A DNA stretch of 64,000 nt from Halobacillus salinarum (GTDB taxonomy: Bacteria > Bacillota > Bacilli > Bacillales > Halobacillaceae), in the NCBI RefSeq assembly GCF_022919095.1, contig NZ_CP095073.1, positions 2,418,001 through 2,482,000 of the forward strand, given 5' to 3'. Below are positions 26,156 through 35,405 of this stretch, in pieces; positions within the stretch are counted from its first letter, which is position 1; each line of letters opens with the position of its first letter. The notes under the pieces are model-generated. The model did not search any database and was not told where the DNA came from. It saw only the letters and a program-made list of their open reading frames with translations. A program made the position numbers and the translations under genes.

Positions 26156-27160
26156 ATGATGAAAGCAATGATTCATGAAGGAAAAGACGGTCTTGATGGA
26201 CTTCAAATGAAAGAAGTTCCTGAGCCATCTTTGAAGCCTGATGAAGTAAAAGTTCGTATACGTGCAGCAGGAATGAACCGGCGTGATTTAGCTGTCATAA
26301 CAAAAAGGCATAAAGCGGAAGATCCTCTGCTTATCCCGGGCTCTGACGCGGCAGGCGTTGTTGAGGAAGTGGGGGGATCAGTTACTAAGTTTAAACCTGG
26401 AGATGAAGTTGTAGTGAATCCAGGCATCGGCTGGGAAGTTAATAGCGAAGCCCCTCCAGAAGGATTCGAAATTGTCGGTTTTCCTTATCAGGGTACTTTT
26501 GCCGAGTACATCTGCCAGTCGGAAAAATTTATTGAACCAAAGCCTGAACACTTAACTTTTGAACAAGCGGGAGTCCTTTCCTTAGCTGCGTTAACCGCCT
26601 ACAGGGCATTATTTACAAGAGGAAAATTAAAAAAAGACCAAACCGTTATGCTTCCAGGCATCGGAAGCGGTGTCCTTACCTTTGCTTTGAAATTTGCTAA
26701 AGCGGCAGGGGCTCGTGTCATTGTTACTTCTCGATCAGAAAAAAAGCTGCAGGAAGCGCTTGAGTTAGGAGCAGACAGAGCGGTTAAAACAGAAAGTGAC
26801 TGGAATAAAGGACTGGAAGAGGAACAAGTCGATTTGCTGCTTGAAAGCATTGGGGCTGCAACTTTTACCCAATCACTAGGGATTGTAAAAAAAGGAGGAA
26901 CGATTGTTACCTTCGGCGCGACCACAGAGGACGAGGTAACGATAAATATTCGCACCTTCTTTTATGGACAATATAATTTATTAGGTTCTACGATGGGCAG
27001 TGCTGAAGAATTCCGCCACATGCTTTCATTTGTAAAACAACACGAAATCCTCCCTCAATTAGATAAGGTGTTCTCTTTAGAGGAGTACCGGGAAGCTTTT
27101 GAATACTTGGAAAACACAAAGAATTTCGGTAAGATTGGGATTTCCATCTCTAATTCCTAA
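26156..27160 (+). CDS. Medium-chain dehydrogenase/reductase (YogA-like quinone oxidoreductase type)
   Basis: A 334-residue MDR protein. It has the GroES-like N-terminal domain with 'PGSDAAGVVEEVG' and 'GDEVVVNPG', then a Rossmann domain with 'GIGSGV' in place of the usual GGVG. The Cys ligands of zinc-dependent alcohol dehydrogenases are missing, so it is probably a zinc-independent NADPH:quinone or enone reductase like B. subtilis YogA. The first two codons are both ATG; either could be the start after AGAGGTGA. Confidence 0.82.
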   Translation: MMKAMIHEGKDGLDGLQMKEVPEPSLKPDEVKVRIRAAGMNRRDLAVITKRHKAEDPLLIPGSDAAGVVEEVGGSVTKFKPGDEVVVNPGIGWEVNSEAPPEGFEIVGFPYQGTFAEYICQSEKFIEPKPEHLTFEQAGVLSLAALTAYRALFTRGKLKKDQTVMLPGIGSGVLTFALKFAKAAGARVIVTSRSEKKLQEALELGADRAVKTESDWNKGLEEEQVDLLLESIGAATFTQSLGIVKKGGTIVTFGATTEDEVTINIRTFFYGQYNLLGSTMGSAEEFRHMLSFVKQHEILPQLDKVFSLEEYREAFEYLENTKNFGKIGISISNS

Positions 27161-27170
27161 AGCAATAAAG

Positions 27171-27202
27171 CGCAGCGGGAGCTAATCCTGCTGCGTATTT
27201 TT
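27171..27202 (+). terminator. Terminator after the MDR gene
   Basis: CGCAGCGGGA pairs with TCCTGCTGCG (one G-U pair) around a five-base loop, followed by TATTTTT. Confidence 0.75.
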
Positions 27203-27217
27203 ATGAGGAGGGGAAGA

Positions 27218-27733
27218 ATGAAAAAAATCGCCATTTTAGGATCGGCGGGTTCGGGAAAATCGACACTTGCGAAAATACTTGGGGAAAAATTGCACGTAGA
27301 CGTTCTTCACTTAGATACTTTATTTTGGAAGCCGGGATGGAAAGCTTCAACTATTCATGAGTTAAAAAATAAACAGAAGAAGTTTTTGAATAAAGAGGCG
27401 TGGATTATTGATGGGAACTACAGCCGTGTATGGGATGAACGGTTGGATCAGGCAGATACAATTATTTTTTTAAACCTGCCAAGAACCCTATGCCTGCTGA
27501 GAATTTTAAATCGTTGGCGTCGATATCGCGGGAAGATCAGGGAGGACTTAGGTGCCGGCTGCCCCGAGAAAATGGACCTCGAATTTATAAAATACGTCTG
27601 GAATTTTCCCGAGCAAAAAAGCGGGAAAATTTTGAAAGCTATGATGCAGCGAACTGATAAAGCTCAATTGCTCGTTTTTAATAACCGTAAATCCATTCAA
27701 AAATTCACCCAACAACCTTTTTCTTCCAACTAA
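27218..27733 (+). CDS. P-loop nucleotide kinase-like protein (FlaR/adenylate kinase-like)
   Basis: A 171-residue single-domain ATPase. Its Walker A is GSAGSGKST near the N-terminus, then 'HLDTLFWKPGW' and 'WIIDGNYSRVWDERL', a pattern of proteins annotated as FlaR or topology modulation protein. The fold is that of small-molecule kinases, and the real substrate is unknown. The ATG at 27218 follows GGAGGGG closely. An upstream in-frame ATG at 27203 sits before that site and lies beside the previous gene's terminator. Confidence 0.75.
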   Translation: MKKIAILGSAGSGKSTLAKILGEKLHVDVLHLDTLFWKPGWKASTIHELKNKQKKFLNKEAWIIDGNYSRVWDERLDQADTIIFLNLPRTLCLLRILNRWRRYRGKIREDLGAGCPEKMDLEFIKYVWNFPEQKSGKILKAMMQRTDKAQLLVFNNRKSIQKFTQQPFSSN

Positions 27734-27857
27734 GTAGCAACTCCGAAACTTTATAAATAAATCCAGCTCTTAAACGAACGAATGTGCGTATAATTGGACA
27801 AATGTTCCACCTGACAGTGTAAAATAGAGATAACTACATACAGGAAGGGTGGATGAG

Positions 27858-28238
27858 TTGTCTCATAAAAATAATCCAAAAAAATTTGCACTTAATATGA
27901 GTGCAGCCCAATTTACGAAATTTTACATTATGCATTTGCTGCAAGTAAGCGAGCCGATGATTAGTGAACATTTTAAAAAAGAATTTCATAAATTGACAAC
28001 AAATTGGATCCCTGCGCCTTCGACATTACTGGATACACTTCATGAAATGACAGAGGAAGGCTTTCTGGCTAGGAAAGAGGACTATAAATCCCATGAAAAA
28101 AAGCGTCAGAAAGTATATTGGTATTATTTGACCGATTTAGGAAAAGAAGAATTTGATATTCTTAAAAAGCGTTATAAAATCCTGTTTGAAGAACAGCTTC
28201 ACATTTTAAATAAGATTATGAAAGATGTATATAAATAG
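27858..28238 (+). CDS. PadR-like winged-helix regulator
   Basis: About 126 residues, starting with TTG at 27858 five bases after GGAAGGGTGG. A GTG at 27849 lies within that ribosome binding site and is less likely. The protein has a winged-helix core ('STLLDTLHEMTEEGFLARKE', then 'YYLTDLGKEEFDILKKRY') and a C-terminal helix for dimerisation. This is the PadR plan, with some likeness to the replication terminator protein fold. The target is unknown; the flavin oxidoreductase gene 40 bases downstream is the obvious candidate. Confidence 0.65.
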   Translation: MSHKNNPKKFALNMSAAQFTKFYIMHLLQVSEPMISEHFKKEFHKLTTNWIPAPSTLLDTLHEMTEEGFLARKEDYKSHEKKRQKVYWYYLTDLGKEEFDILKKRYKILFEEQLHILNKIMKDVYK

Positions 28239-28278
28239 AGGTAGAAAGACTTCTGCTTAGAGAAAGGAGCTGCTTAAA

Positions 28279-29274
28279 ATGAAATTAAGTGTCCTTGACC
28301 AAAGTCCGATCTCAAAAGGACAAACGGCAGCAGAAGCATTGCAGCAGACACTTCAATTAGCTCAGTACACAGAGGACTTAGGGTATCACCGATTCTGGGT
28401 GGCTGAACATCATAACACCAATGGGCTGGCTGGTACGTCCCCTGAGGTCTTAATCAGCAGAATAGCTTCCGTGACTCATTCTATTCGGGTGGGGTCTGGT
28501 GGGATTCTTCTTCCTCAATATAGTCCTTTTAAGGTTGCCGAGAACTTCAAAACCTTAGAAGCCCTGTTTCCAGGTCGAATTGATCTTGGTATGGGGAGGT
28601 CTCCTGGAGGAGGGAAGAAAACGAGACTTGCTTTAACCGATGGGTTGGAAAAACCATTAAGTGCCTTCTCCAGGCAGGTGAAACAAGTTCACCAGTTCCT
28701 TCACAATGATGTTCCAAAAGGCGAAGATTATTTTGGAGTTTCCGCACGGCCATTAACTAACAGCCTGCCCCAGACCTGGGTACTGGGTCTTTCCGAGTTA
28801 GGAGCGAGAAGAGCTGCTGTAAATAGTACAGGTTTCACATTTGGACACTTTATCAATCCTGAAAACGAAGCTTCTGCACTTGCCGCTTACCGCCAAAACT
28901 TTAAACCGTCTCAACATTTGACAACACCGAAAGTGAACGTATGCATTTTTGCCGTTTGTGCGGAAACTCAGGATGAGGCAGAAGAATTAGCTTTAAGTCA
29001 GGATAAGTGGCTTCTTCAAGTTGAGAAAGGATTGGATACCCGGATTCCTTCTGTGCAGGAAGTCATCGATTATCAATTTTCAAACGACGAGCTGCAAAAA
29101 CTAAATGATAACCGCAGGCGTGCTTTAATTGGCACTCCCCATTTTGTGGCAGAACAGCTTCAAGAGTTAAGTGAGTCCTTTCAAGTGGATGAGTTTCTAA
29201 TTATCACGAATATTTTTGACTTTGAAGCAAAAAAGAAATCGTACAGGCTGCTTGCCGAGGCATGCAAAAATTGA
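28279..29274 (+). CDS. LLM-class flavin-dependent oxidoreductase
   Basis: A 331-residue luciferase-like protein with the conserved N-terminal 'LDQSPIS' and 'WVAEHHN' segments, 'GSGGILLPQYSP' and 'FPGRIDLGMGRSPG'. It belongs to the single-component group that includes B. subtilis YceB and YvbT, FMN enzymes of unknown substrate. AAAGGAGC precedes the ATG. It lies 40 bases after the winged-helix regulator in the same direction, so the two are probably one operon. Confidence 0.85.
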   Translation: MKLSVLDQSPISKGQTAAEALQQTLQLAQYTEDLGYHRFWVAEHHNTNGLAGTSPEVLISRIASVTHSIRVGSGGILLPQYSPFKVAENFKTLEALFPGRIDLGMGRSPGGGKKTRLALTDGLEKPLSAFSRQVKQVHQFLHNDVPKGEDYFGVSARPLTNSLPQTWVLGLSELGARRAAVNSTGFTFGHFINPENEASALAAYRQNFKPSQHLTTPKVNVCIFAVCAETQDEAEELALSQDKWLLQVEKGLDTRIPSVQEVIDYQFSNDELQKLNDNRRRALIGTPHFVAEQLQELSESFQVDEFLIITNIFDFEAKKKSYRLLAEACKN

Positions 29275-29354
29275 AAGTTAGGCGGTTGCTTAAGCATTTC
29301 ACCCATACGAATTGAACTCCTCCTTCATATAAAATTACTAAGGGGGGAAGAAAT

Positions 29355-29438
29355 ATGGGTTACGGTTATGGTGGAGGATTTGCGTTAATTGTAGTATTGT
29401 TTATTCTCCTTGTTATCGTCGGAGCAGCTTGGTATTAA
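29355..29438 (+). CDS. YjcZ-family tiny sporulation membrane peptide
   Basis: A 27-residue protein. It begins MGYGYGGGF and continues as one hydrophobic helix (LIVVLFILLVIVGA) ending in WY. This is the pattern of the YjcZ/YoyG-type spore peptides of Bacillaceae. An AGGGGGGAAG ribosome binding site lies seven bases before the ATG. A GC-rich hairpin (AAGCGTGG / CCACGCTT) follows the stop. The membrane location is predicted from the helix; the function is unknown. Confidence 0.85.
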   Translation: MGYGYGGGFALIVVLFILLVIVGAAWY

Positions 29439-29554
29439 AATAGTCAAAGCGTGGTGTAAGCCACGCTTGCTACATACAAATTCACTCAAAAGGTTTACGA
29501 AGAAAAATCGTGTTGTATAATGAATGGACAAAACCTAGTAAAGGATGTTGAAGT

Positions 29555-30409
29555 ATGTCATTATCGATCGGTTCTATTCAATCGGTGGAAGTTCTCAAGA
29601 AAATAACAAATGGATTTATCGTCACGGCTGACTCAGAGGAGTTATTTCTTCCAGATGCAGAAGTAAACGAAGAGTTTGAGGTAGGAGATACAATCTCCGT
29701 TTTTATTTTTCCTGACAAAAAAGGGAAACTAAATGCTACGATGTCTCTTCCAGACATAACAAGAGAGGCTTATGGGTGGGCAGAAGTAGTGGAAACAGTA
29801 CCGCATTTAGGAGTATATGTACAAATTGGTATCCAAAAGGAAATCCTTGTTTCTAAAGATGAGCTTCCGTATATTCAAAAAGTATGGCCGCAGCCAGGTG
29901 ATGATTTATTTGTAAGCCTGGAAGTGGACAAGAAGGGCAGACTTTTAGCTGAGCCCATTTCTGAAAATGAAGTAATGGAAGACTTAATAAAAGCCCCGGA
30001 TTCCCTGCTTCATGAGGAAGTCGCAGGCAGGATATACAAATCAACGAAATCAGGATCCTTCCTGTTAACCGAAGAGGGATATAGAGGGTTTATCCACCCT
30101 CATGAAAGAAAACAAGAGCCAAGAATGGGTGAAACGATTCAAGGACGAGTGATTGACGTTAAAGAGGATGGGACAATCAATGTTTCTTTGCTTTCCGTAA
30201 AACAGGATCAGATGAAGGACGATTCTGACCAGATCCTTGCTTTCTTGGAGGAACAAGGCGGTACGATGTACTTTCATGATAAAAGCAGTCCAGAGGACAT
30301 CCGGCAGACGTTCCAGATTAGCAAAGCTGCATTTAAAAGGGCGCTTGGCAAGCTCTTGAAGGACGATAAAATTGTCATGGATGAGGAAAGCACCCGGCTG
30401 AAGAAATAA
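29555..30409 (+). CDS. cvfB: CvfB-like S1 RNA-binding protein (YitL)
   Basis: A 284-residue protein with three S1-type beta-barrel regions. Characteristic segments are 'DTISVFIFPDKKGKLNATM', 'GVYVQIGIQKEILVSKDELP' and 'TKSGSFLLTEEGYRGFIHPHE'. A C-terminal winged helix ('ISKAAFKRALGKLLKDDKI') follows. This is the CvfB plan. CvfB in Staphylococcus affects virulence gene expression and binds RNA; in Bacillus the role is undefined. AAAGGATG precedes the start. It ends at a shared terminator with the convergent lipoprotein gene. Confidence 0.9.
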   Translation: MSLSIGSIQSVEVLKKITNGFIVTADSEELFLPDAEVNEEFEVGDTISVFIFPDKKGKLNATMSLPDITREAYGWAEVVETVPHLGVYVQIGIQKEILVSKDELPYIQKVWPQPGDDLFVSLEVDKKGRLLAEPISENEVMEDLIKAPDSLLHEEVAGRIYKSTKSGSFLLTEEGYRGFIHPHERKQEPRMGETIQGRVIDVKEDGTINVSLLSVKQDQMKDDSDQILAFLEEQGGTMYFHDKSSPEDIRQTFQISKAAFKRALGKLLKDDKIVMDEESTRLKK

Positions 30410-30429
30410 TACCGTGTTGTCTTGAAAAA

Positions 30430-30463
30430 ATCAGCAAGCCTGGATAGTTCTAGGCTTGCTGAT
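30430..30463. terminator. Bidirectional terminator between cvfB and the YusW-like gene
   Basis: A 12-bp stem ATCAGCAAGCCT / AGGCTTGCTGAT. An A-run on the left gives a T-run for the minus-strand gene, and a T-run follows on the plus strand. It overlaps the end of the minus-strand gene. Confidence 0.75.
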
Positions 30464-30899
30464 GGTACGTTTTTACTTGCCCGTTTAAGTACCGGACTTG
30501 TAAATGAATGTCTCTAAAGTTGTCGGAAAGACCAAGATTTGACAAAACTTCCGTAATGACAAATTCCTTGCTAGAATCTTCGTCAAATGCAAAGTTATGA
30601 AAGTTTGTTACTAATTGATCCACAGCCTCTTTTCCAAACACCGTTTGTTTATTGAAATCATAAATCGCTCCTTCTGATCTGTTTGCAGTTGAAAGAAAAT
30701 GGATTTTGTAATTTCCTTGCTGGCCGTAGTTAATGTTTAAATCAAACCGTGTGAAAGGCAACACTTGTTCGTTTGCATTTTTCCCGCTGTAAGCGATTTT
30801 TTTTGTCACAAATCCCTTGGGTTCTGGAACCGTTTCTTCCTTCGCGCATCCTGTAATTAGTAAAGTGAAAAGTACAATAACTGTTACTATTGGTTTCAT
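30450..30899 (-). CDS. YusW-like lipoprotein
   Basis: A 149-residue lipoprotein. The start is one of two adjacent ATG codons; the second, at 30899, is eight bases from GGAGG. The signal peptide ends in L-I-T-G-C, a lipobox, after which the protein is soluble. The mature part ('YSGKNANEQVLPFTRFDLNINYG', 'LGLSDNFRDIHLQVRYLNGQ') resembles B. subtilis YusW, of unknown function. It is anchored on the outer face of the membrane. Confidence 0.7.
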   Translation of the reverse strand: MKPIVTVIVLFTLLITGCAKEETVPEPKGFVTKKIAYSGKNANEQVLPFTRFDLNINYGQQGNYKIHFLSTANRSEGAIYDFNKQTVFGKEAVDQLVTNFHNFAFDEDSSKEFVITEVLSNLGLSDNFRDIHLQVRYLNGQVKTYHQQA

Positions 30900-30971
30900 C
30901 ATGAAAACCTCCAAATCACCTTTTATATAGGTTTTCCATAAAGAGAATTTTTCATGAATGTAAATTAGAAA

Positions 30972-32798
30972 TTAAAGATTGATGCGAATTTGATATTCTT
31001 TAAGCCACGCATTAATTTGCAGGAGGTAATCAAGAAGCCCTTTCGCTCTTGAACCGTCTATACCCGGATGTCTGCCCTCCGCTATCTCTCTCACCACATC
31101 CTCTTTGATTAATGAAAGAATAGGGGAGTCTGGATCATCCAGTACGTTTAACATCCATCTTTGAACACGTTGCAAATATTCATCATCTTTTGTACTTGGA
31201 TACGCACTCTTTTTCCGATAACGGACATCCTCAGGCAAATAATCTGCAAATGCTCGTCGCAGAATCCCTTTTTCAATATCATCAATTCTTTTCATCTCAT
31301 ATGGAATATTCCACAGATACTCTACGAGACGGTAATCACAAAATGGAACGCGAACTTCAAATCCAGTCATCATACTTGCCCGGTCCTTACGATCAAGCAT
31401 AAAGGGAAGAAACCGGGTAATAAACATATAGGACATGCGTCGTTGCTTAGCCTCCATCCCCGTTTCTCCCTCTAACTCAGGAATTTCTTCAAGCGCTTCT
31501 TGGTACCTTTCCTTTTGGTACTGCTTCAGTTGCAGTTTTTCCTGAATATCGTCTTTTAATATACCTCCCATATTGCCTAAGTTCATTAACCATGGGAAAA
31601 TATCCGCATCTAAATACTCTTCTTGATGAAACCATGGATACCCAGAGAAGACTTCATCTGCTGATTCGCCAGAAAGGGCAACAGTGGCATCCTTCTTCAT
31701 TTCCGTGAATAAAAGGTACAAGGATGTTTCAATTTCGCCTACTCCAGGCAAGTCTCTGGCACGCATCGGAACGAGCAAATGATCTACCAGCTTGTCCGAG
31801 TCAAGAACAATGGATGTATGATTTGTTCCGACATGTTCAGACACTCGATTTACCCAGGGTTCATCTAAATCCCTTCTTAAAAAGTCTTCTTCAAAATCAG
31901 CTTCACTGTTAACAAAGTCGATGGAATAAGTGGAAAGAGCCTTGCTATCTTCTCGGAATTCTTTTCCAGCCATAGCCGTGAGCCCACTGGAGTCTAATCC
32001 CCCAGAAAGCATGGTAACAAGCGGTTTATCTGCAATTAACTGCCGCTTTACAGTATCTTCTAATAATTCACGTATCGTGTTTACAGTTGTCTCAACGTCA
32101 TCTGTGTGCTCTTTACTTTTAAGCATCCAGTACTTTTCATCACTGGAATTATTCTCAGAGAAGGTCATAAAGTGGCCGGCTCTTACTTCCTGGATGCCTT
32201 TAAAGACAGCTTTCCCTGGAGTCCTCATTGGTCCCAGCCCAAATACTTCAGCTAAGCCCTCTGTATCCACTTCCGGTTCTACATCAGGATGGGAAAGCAG
32301 GGATTTAATTTCAGATCCAAAAATAATCTGCCCCTCACGTTCGGCAAAGAATAAAGGCTTTACACCTAAATGATCCCTTCCAAGCATAAGCCGATCCTGT
32401 CGTTCATCCCAAATGCCAAAGGCAAAAATCCCATTGAAATGTCGAATGCAATCCGTGTCCCATTCTAAATAAGCATGCAGTAAAACCTCAGTATCAGAAT
32501 TTGTTTTAATGTCATGACCTTTTGCCAGTAATTCATCACGAAGCTCTAAGTAATTATAGAGTTCTCCGTTGTAGGTAAGGGCAATGTGATCCTCGCCAAT
32601 TTGATACACCATCGGTTGTGCGCCGCCTTCGGGATCTATAACAATAAGTCTGCGATGCCCAAGTGCCGCATGATCCTTCAACCAAAATCCTTCAGCATCC
32701 GGTCCCCTGTGTTCGATTGCATCTGTCATCGCTTTTAAAGTTTCTTTATTTTTGGAAAGATTTTTAGACCAATCCACCCATCCTGTAATACCACACAT
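30972..32798 (-). CDS. asnO: Glutamine-hydrolysing asparagine synthase (AsnB/AsnO type)
   Basis: A 608-residue two-domain enzyme. The class II glutaminase domain begins Met-Cys2, the N-terminal nucleophile, with 'IEHRGPDAEGF' and 'LTYNGELYNYLELR'. The synthetase domain has the ATP-binding 'LSGGLDSSG' and later 'LSGESADEVFSGY'. It converts aspartate, glutamine and ATP to asparagine. Length and motifs match B. subtilis AsnO (YisO), which is expressed in sporulation. AsnB is an alternative reading. No T-box was recognised upstream. Confidence 0.9.
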   Translation of the reverse strand: MCGITGWVDWSKNLSKNKETLKAMTDAIEHRGPDAEGFWLKDHAALGHRRLIVIDPEGGAQPMVYQIGEDHIALTYNGELYNYLELRDELLAKGHDIKTNSDTEVLLHAYLEWDTDCIRHFNGIFAFGIWDERQDRLMLGRDHLGVKPLFFAEREGQIIFGSEIKSLLSHPDVEPEVDTEGLAEVFGLGPMRTPGKAVFKGIQEVRAGHFMTFSENNSSDEKYWMLKSKEHTDDVETTVNTIRELLEDTVKRQLIADKPLVTMLSGGLDSSGLTAMAGKEFREDSKALSTYSIDFVNSEADFEEDFLRRDLDEPWVNRVSEHVGTNHTSIVLDSDKLVDHLLVPMRARDLPGVGEIETSLYLLFTEMKKDATVALSGESADEVFSGYPWFHQEEYLDADIFPWLMNLGNMGGILKDDIQEKLQLKQYQKERYQEALEEIPELEGETGMEAKQRRMSYMFITRFLPFMLDRKDRASMMTGFEVRVPFCDYRLVEYLWNIPYEMKRIDDIEKGILRRAFADYLPEDVRYRKKSAYPSTKDDEYLQRVQRWMLNVLDDPDSPILSLIKEDVVREIAEGRHPGIDGSRAKGLLDYLLQINAWLKEYQIRINL

Positions 32799-33244
32799 TC
32801 TATACGCCTTCTTTCAAGAATATTTCATGGGAGTGCTCTCCATGTTGATCAAGCTTTATGACCGTATTTTAAAATTGGTCATTTCAAATGGTATACCTGC
32901 ACCGTTTCGGCAGTCAATCAATGGATAACTGATCACGTAAAAAAATGTCAATGGTCTAAATATATATACAAATTATGTAAATTAATTCATGACATTTGTC
33001 TCATGTTTTTATTGAATATTGAAATTATGAACTTTTAATATCTAAATTAATATGTAAATATTTATCTAAAATAAAATGTAAATTATTTGGATAAAAGCTG
33101 TAAACAAAATGTATAATTTATGTGAAAAGGGGACTACTATAAAAGGTGTTAACCGTTTACAACGGCTGCAATATGGAGAAATAATACTTTACAATAAAAG
33201 AGAACCCCTTACTCATGCAGACAGCATAAACAAAGGGAACAGAG
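32799..33244. other. AT-rich gap between asnO and the membrane protein gene
   Basis: About 450 bases, very AT-rich around 32940-33120. No supported gene was found. A TATAAT at 33112-33117 with TTGGAT 19 bases before it may be a weak plus-strand promoter. An open frame of 68 codons after it has no ribosome binding site and runs into the opposing gene. Confidence 0.5.
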
Positions 33245-33715
33245 TTAACTGTATTTTTTTGTTGTTGAGGAAAGGACCTTATATTTCGTTAGCAATTCGA
33301 GATATAAAGAGGTAGCAACAAATCCTGTTAAATAGACAAGCAAAGTTAATAAGTGGTTCCATCCGTTAAGATAATTTACTTTATCAATATATACCGCAAA
33401 CCATTCAAGCAGAGTAGTAATAGCGGTAAACCATACAATTAAACTTAGGTTTTTATATTTCCTTTTTAATTTAATAAAAGCAAATAAAGTAGCTATAAAA
33501 GGAAAATAACCGATGTTATATGGCAGAATGGAAAGAGAAGGATTTTTTAAAGTCGGAGAAACAGTCCAGAACAATTCAAACCCCCAGTCATTAGCCAAAT
33601 AGGCGATCGTGATCCCTAAGGGAAAGATCAGTATGACGATAATTGGGGAACGAAGAGCGAGCCAAATACTTAAAATCCACGGGATCACTAGCCCCACCAC
33701 AATGTTGACAATCAT
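33245..33715 (-). CDS. CBO0543-family integral membrane protein
   Basis: A 156-residue hydrophobic protein with four or five predicted membrane helices, separated by short loops with 'LANDWGFELFWTVSP' and 'IDKVNYLNGWNHLLT'. These features match the CBO0543 family found across sporulating Firmicutes, which has no known function. AAGGGTGG precedes the start on the minus strand. It lies downstream of the amine oxidase gene, transcribed in the same direction. Confidence 0.7.
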   Translation of the reverse strand: MIVNIVVGLVIPWILSIWLALRSPIIVILIFPLGITIAYLANDWGFELFWTVSPTLKNPSLSILPYNIGYFPFIATLFAFIKLKRKYKNLSLIVWFTAITTLLEWFAVYIDKVNYLNGWNHLLTLLVYLTGFVATSLYLELLTKYKVLSSTTKKYS

Positions 33716-33801
33716 TTAGCACCACCCTTTTTTCTTTATCATACCCATAGAGTTTGAACTTATGAGGGTAAAGTGGGTGTTCGTAATGATGAGGTACATA
33801 A

Positions 33802-35280
33802 TTAACGCTCGATTCCTTGATGAAGTTCATAAGCAGCTCTTATTCCTGATTCAATAGCTCCTTCTATCCACCCGTGAAAATTAGAGGTATGTTCGCCGGC
33901 AAAGTGCAGTTTTCCTTCAGGTTGGCGAATGTATTCAGAGAAGTTCTCCCCTTGGCCGGGAATGAATAATGTAAAGCAGCCCGCTGAAAAAGGGTTCCTT
34001 GACCAATTGAACGAAATACTTTGTCTGAATTCTTTATACACAACCGTCCCATAAACGTTTGCCAAATCTTTTAAGACCATTTCTGTCATCTGACTGGGTG
34101 ATACGCTGTTCCAAAGTAAAGCATTCTGACCCCAGCTGTAGCTGGCAAGAAGTACTCCAGAGGAATTAAAAGGGTTCTGATGGCTTGAAGGGTATGTAAA
34201 CCTTATCGGCTGATCTGAGATAATATTTCCGTAATTCATGGTTTCCCAGAAACGGTGTTTAAATTCCATTCCAATTTTTATGGAGGGCACGCTAGGCAGT
34301 TCACAGATGGCTTTGCGTTTCTGAAAAGATACTGACTCAAAAGGAATCATGTCGATAAATTGCAACACTGTAAAAGGCAAGGTAATAACAGCCTCATCTC
34401 CAGAAAAAAGATAAGTATCTCCATTAACCGTATGGGCTGTTTCAAACGTAACTCCTTCGGAACTTTGGTAAATTCTTTTTATCCGTTGGTTGAAAACGAT
34501 ATTGGAGGCCAAATGAGGAAGAAACGCATGAGGAAGATGGTCGTTCCCACCGTTGATTTCAAAAAACTGCGTTTCTTTATTAAAAATGGGATAGATAATG
34601 TCTGTTAAAATATCTAAAAAAGAAAATTCAGGAAACCCTTCAATTCCTAATAATACTCCGATCAACCGTACTGCTGCTTTGGACAAGGAAGGACCTAAAG
34701 GGTTATATTTTAAAAATTCTCCTATTGAATAACGAGAATACTCCTGTTTTAAATGGTTTTTCTCCTCCTGATTACTGTTCTCATATTTGTCAAGAAACGG
34801 CTGAATTGCAGCCGTGAGCAGCTCTGTTGCTGTTTTTCCTTTTTCCCATCCAACGAGCGGATACTGGAGGACTTCTGGGTGTTTTTCGTAATACCTCTTG
34901 GTCGTCAAAACGTTATTTACGAATATAAAATCCTTATCGGAAGTATTCATAAAGGGATGTAAGGAAAGGTGAAACTTCTGAATATAGGCCATGGCCAGTT
35001 CATGGGTATCCGGGATTCTCATCGCTCCTACATCTAAATAATTTCCTTGTGTGAAAGGCTTTCTCACGGTGAAAATCCGCCCGCCAATCCGATTATTTGC
35101 TTCGATGATCGTGATTCGGTAACCTGCTTGTTTTAACAATGACCCCGTTACAAGTCCGGCCATACCAGCTCCTGCAATAAGAATATGTTTGTCTTTCTTT
35201 TTAGGAGACAGTCCATTTCGAATGATGGACAGCAGATCCTCAGGATATTTCAGATCGTTAGAATTATTGAAGCGCATCAT
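33802..35280 (-). CDS. Flavin-containing amine oxidase / L-amino-acid oxidase family (YobN-like)
   Basis: A 492-residue FAD enzyme. The dinucleotide motif G37-x-G39-x-x-G42 is followed by 'IEANNRIGGRI', the second FAD signature. The C-terminus has 'GKLHFAGEHTSNFHGWIEGAIESG', the typical end of amine oxidases. It most resembles B. subtilis YobN and related L-amino-acid oxidases, which deaminate to keto acid, ammonia and peroxide. There is no clear signal peptide. The start at 35280 has GGGAG before it; a longer frame extends upstream without one. It is divergent from the LysM-GH18 gene. Confidence 0.85.
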   Translation of the reverse strand: MMRFNNSNDLKYPEDLLSIIRNGLSPKKKDKHILIAGAGMAGLVTGSLLKQAGYRITIIEANNRIGGRIFTVRKPFTQGNYLDVGAMRIPDTHELAMAYIQKFHLSLHPFMNTSDKDFIFVNNVLTTKRYYEKHPEVLQYPLVGWEKGKTATELLTAAIQPFLDKYENSNQEEKNHLKQEYSRYSIGEFLKYNPLGPSLSKAAVRLIGVLLGIEGFPEFSFLDILTDIIYPIFNKETQFFEINGGNDHLPHAFLPHLASNIVFNQRIKRIYQSSEGVTFETAHTVNGDTYLFSGDEAVITLPFTVLQFIDMIPFESVSFQKRKAICELPSVPSIKIGMEFKHRFWETMNYGNIISDQPIRFTYPSSHQNPFNSSGVLLASYSWGQNALLWNSVSPSQMTEMVLKDLANVYGTVVYKEFRQSISFNWSRNPFSAGCFTLFIPGQGENFSEYIRQPEGKLHFAGEHTSNFHGWIEGAIESGIRAAYELHQGIER

Positions 35281-35405
35281 GTAAACTCCCTTTTTTTTAC
35301 ATTTTATGAACCGGGCGGCAGTGTATGAGAAAGAATTGTTTAGAATCGTAAATAAACCATTCCTCATTGAATAAGATGGTGATAGGAAAGAGGGAGGTCA
35401 AACCT

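Noticed and set aside
33109-33315. Open frame of 68 codons on the plus strand
   Set aside because: No ribosome binding site, no recognisable family, and it runs into the convergent CBO0543-type gene.
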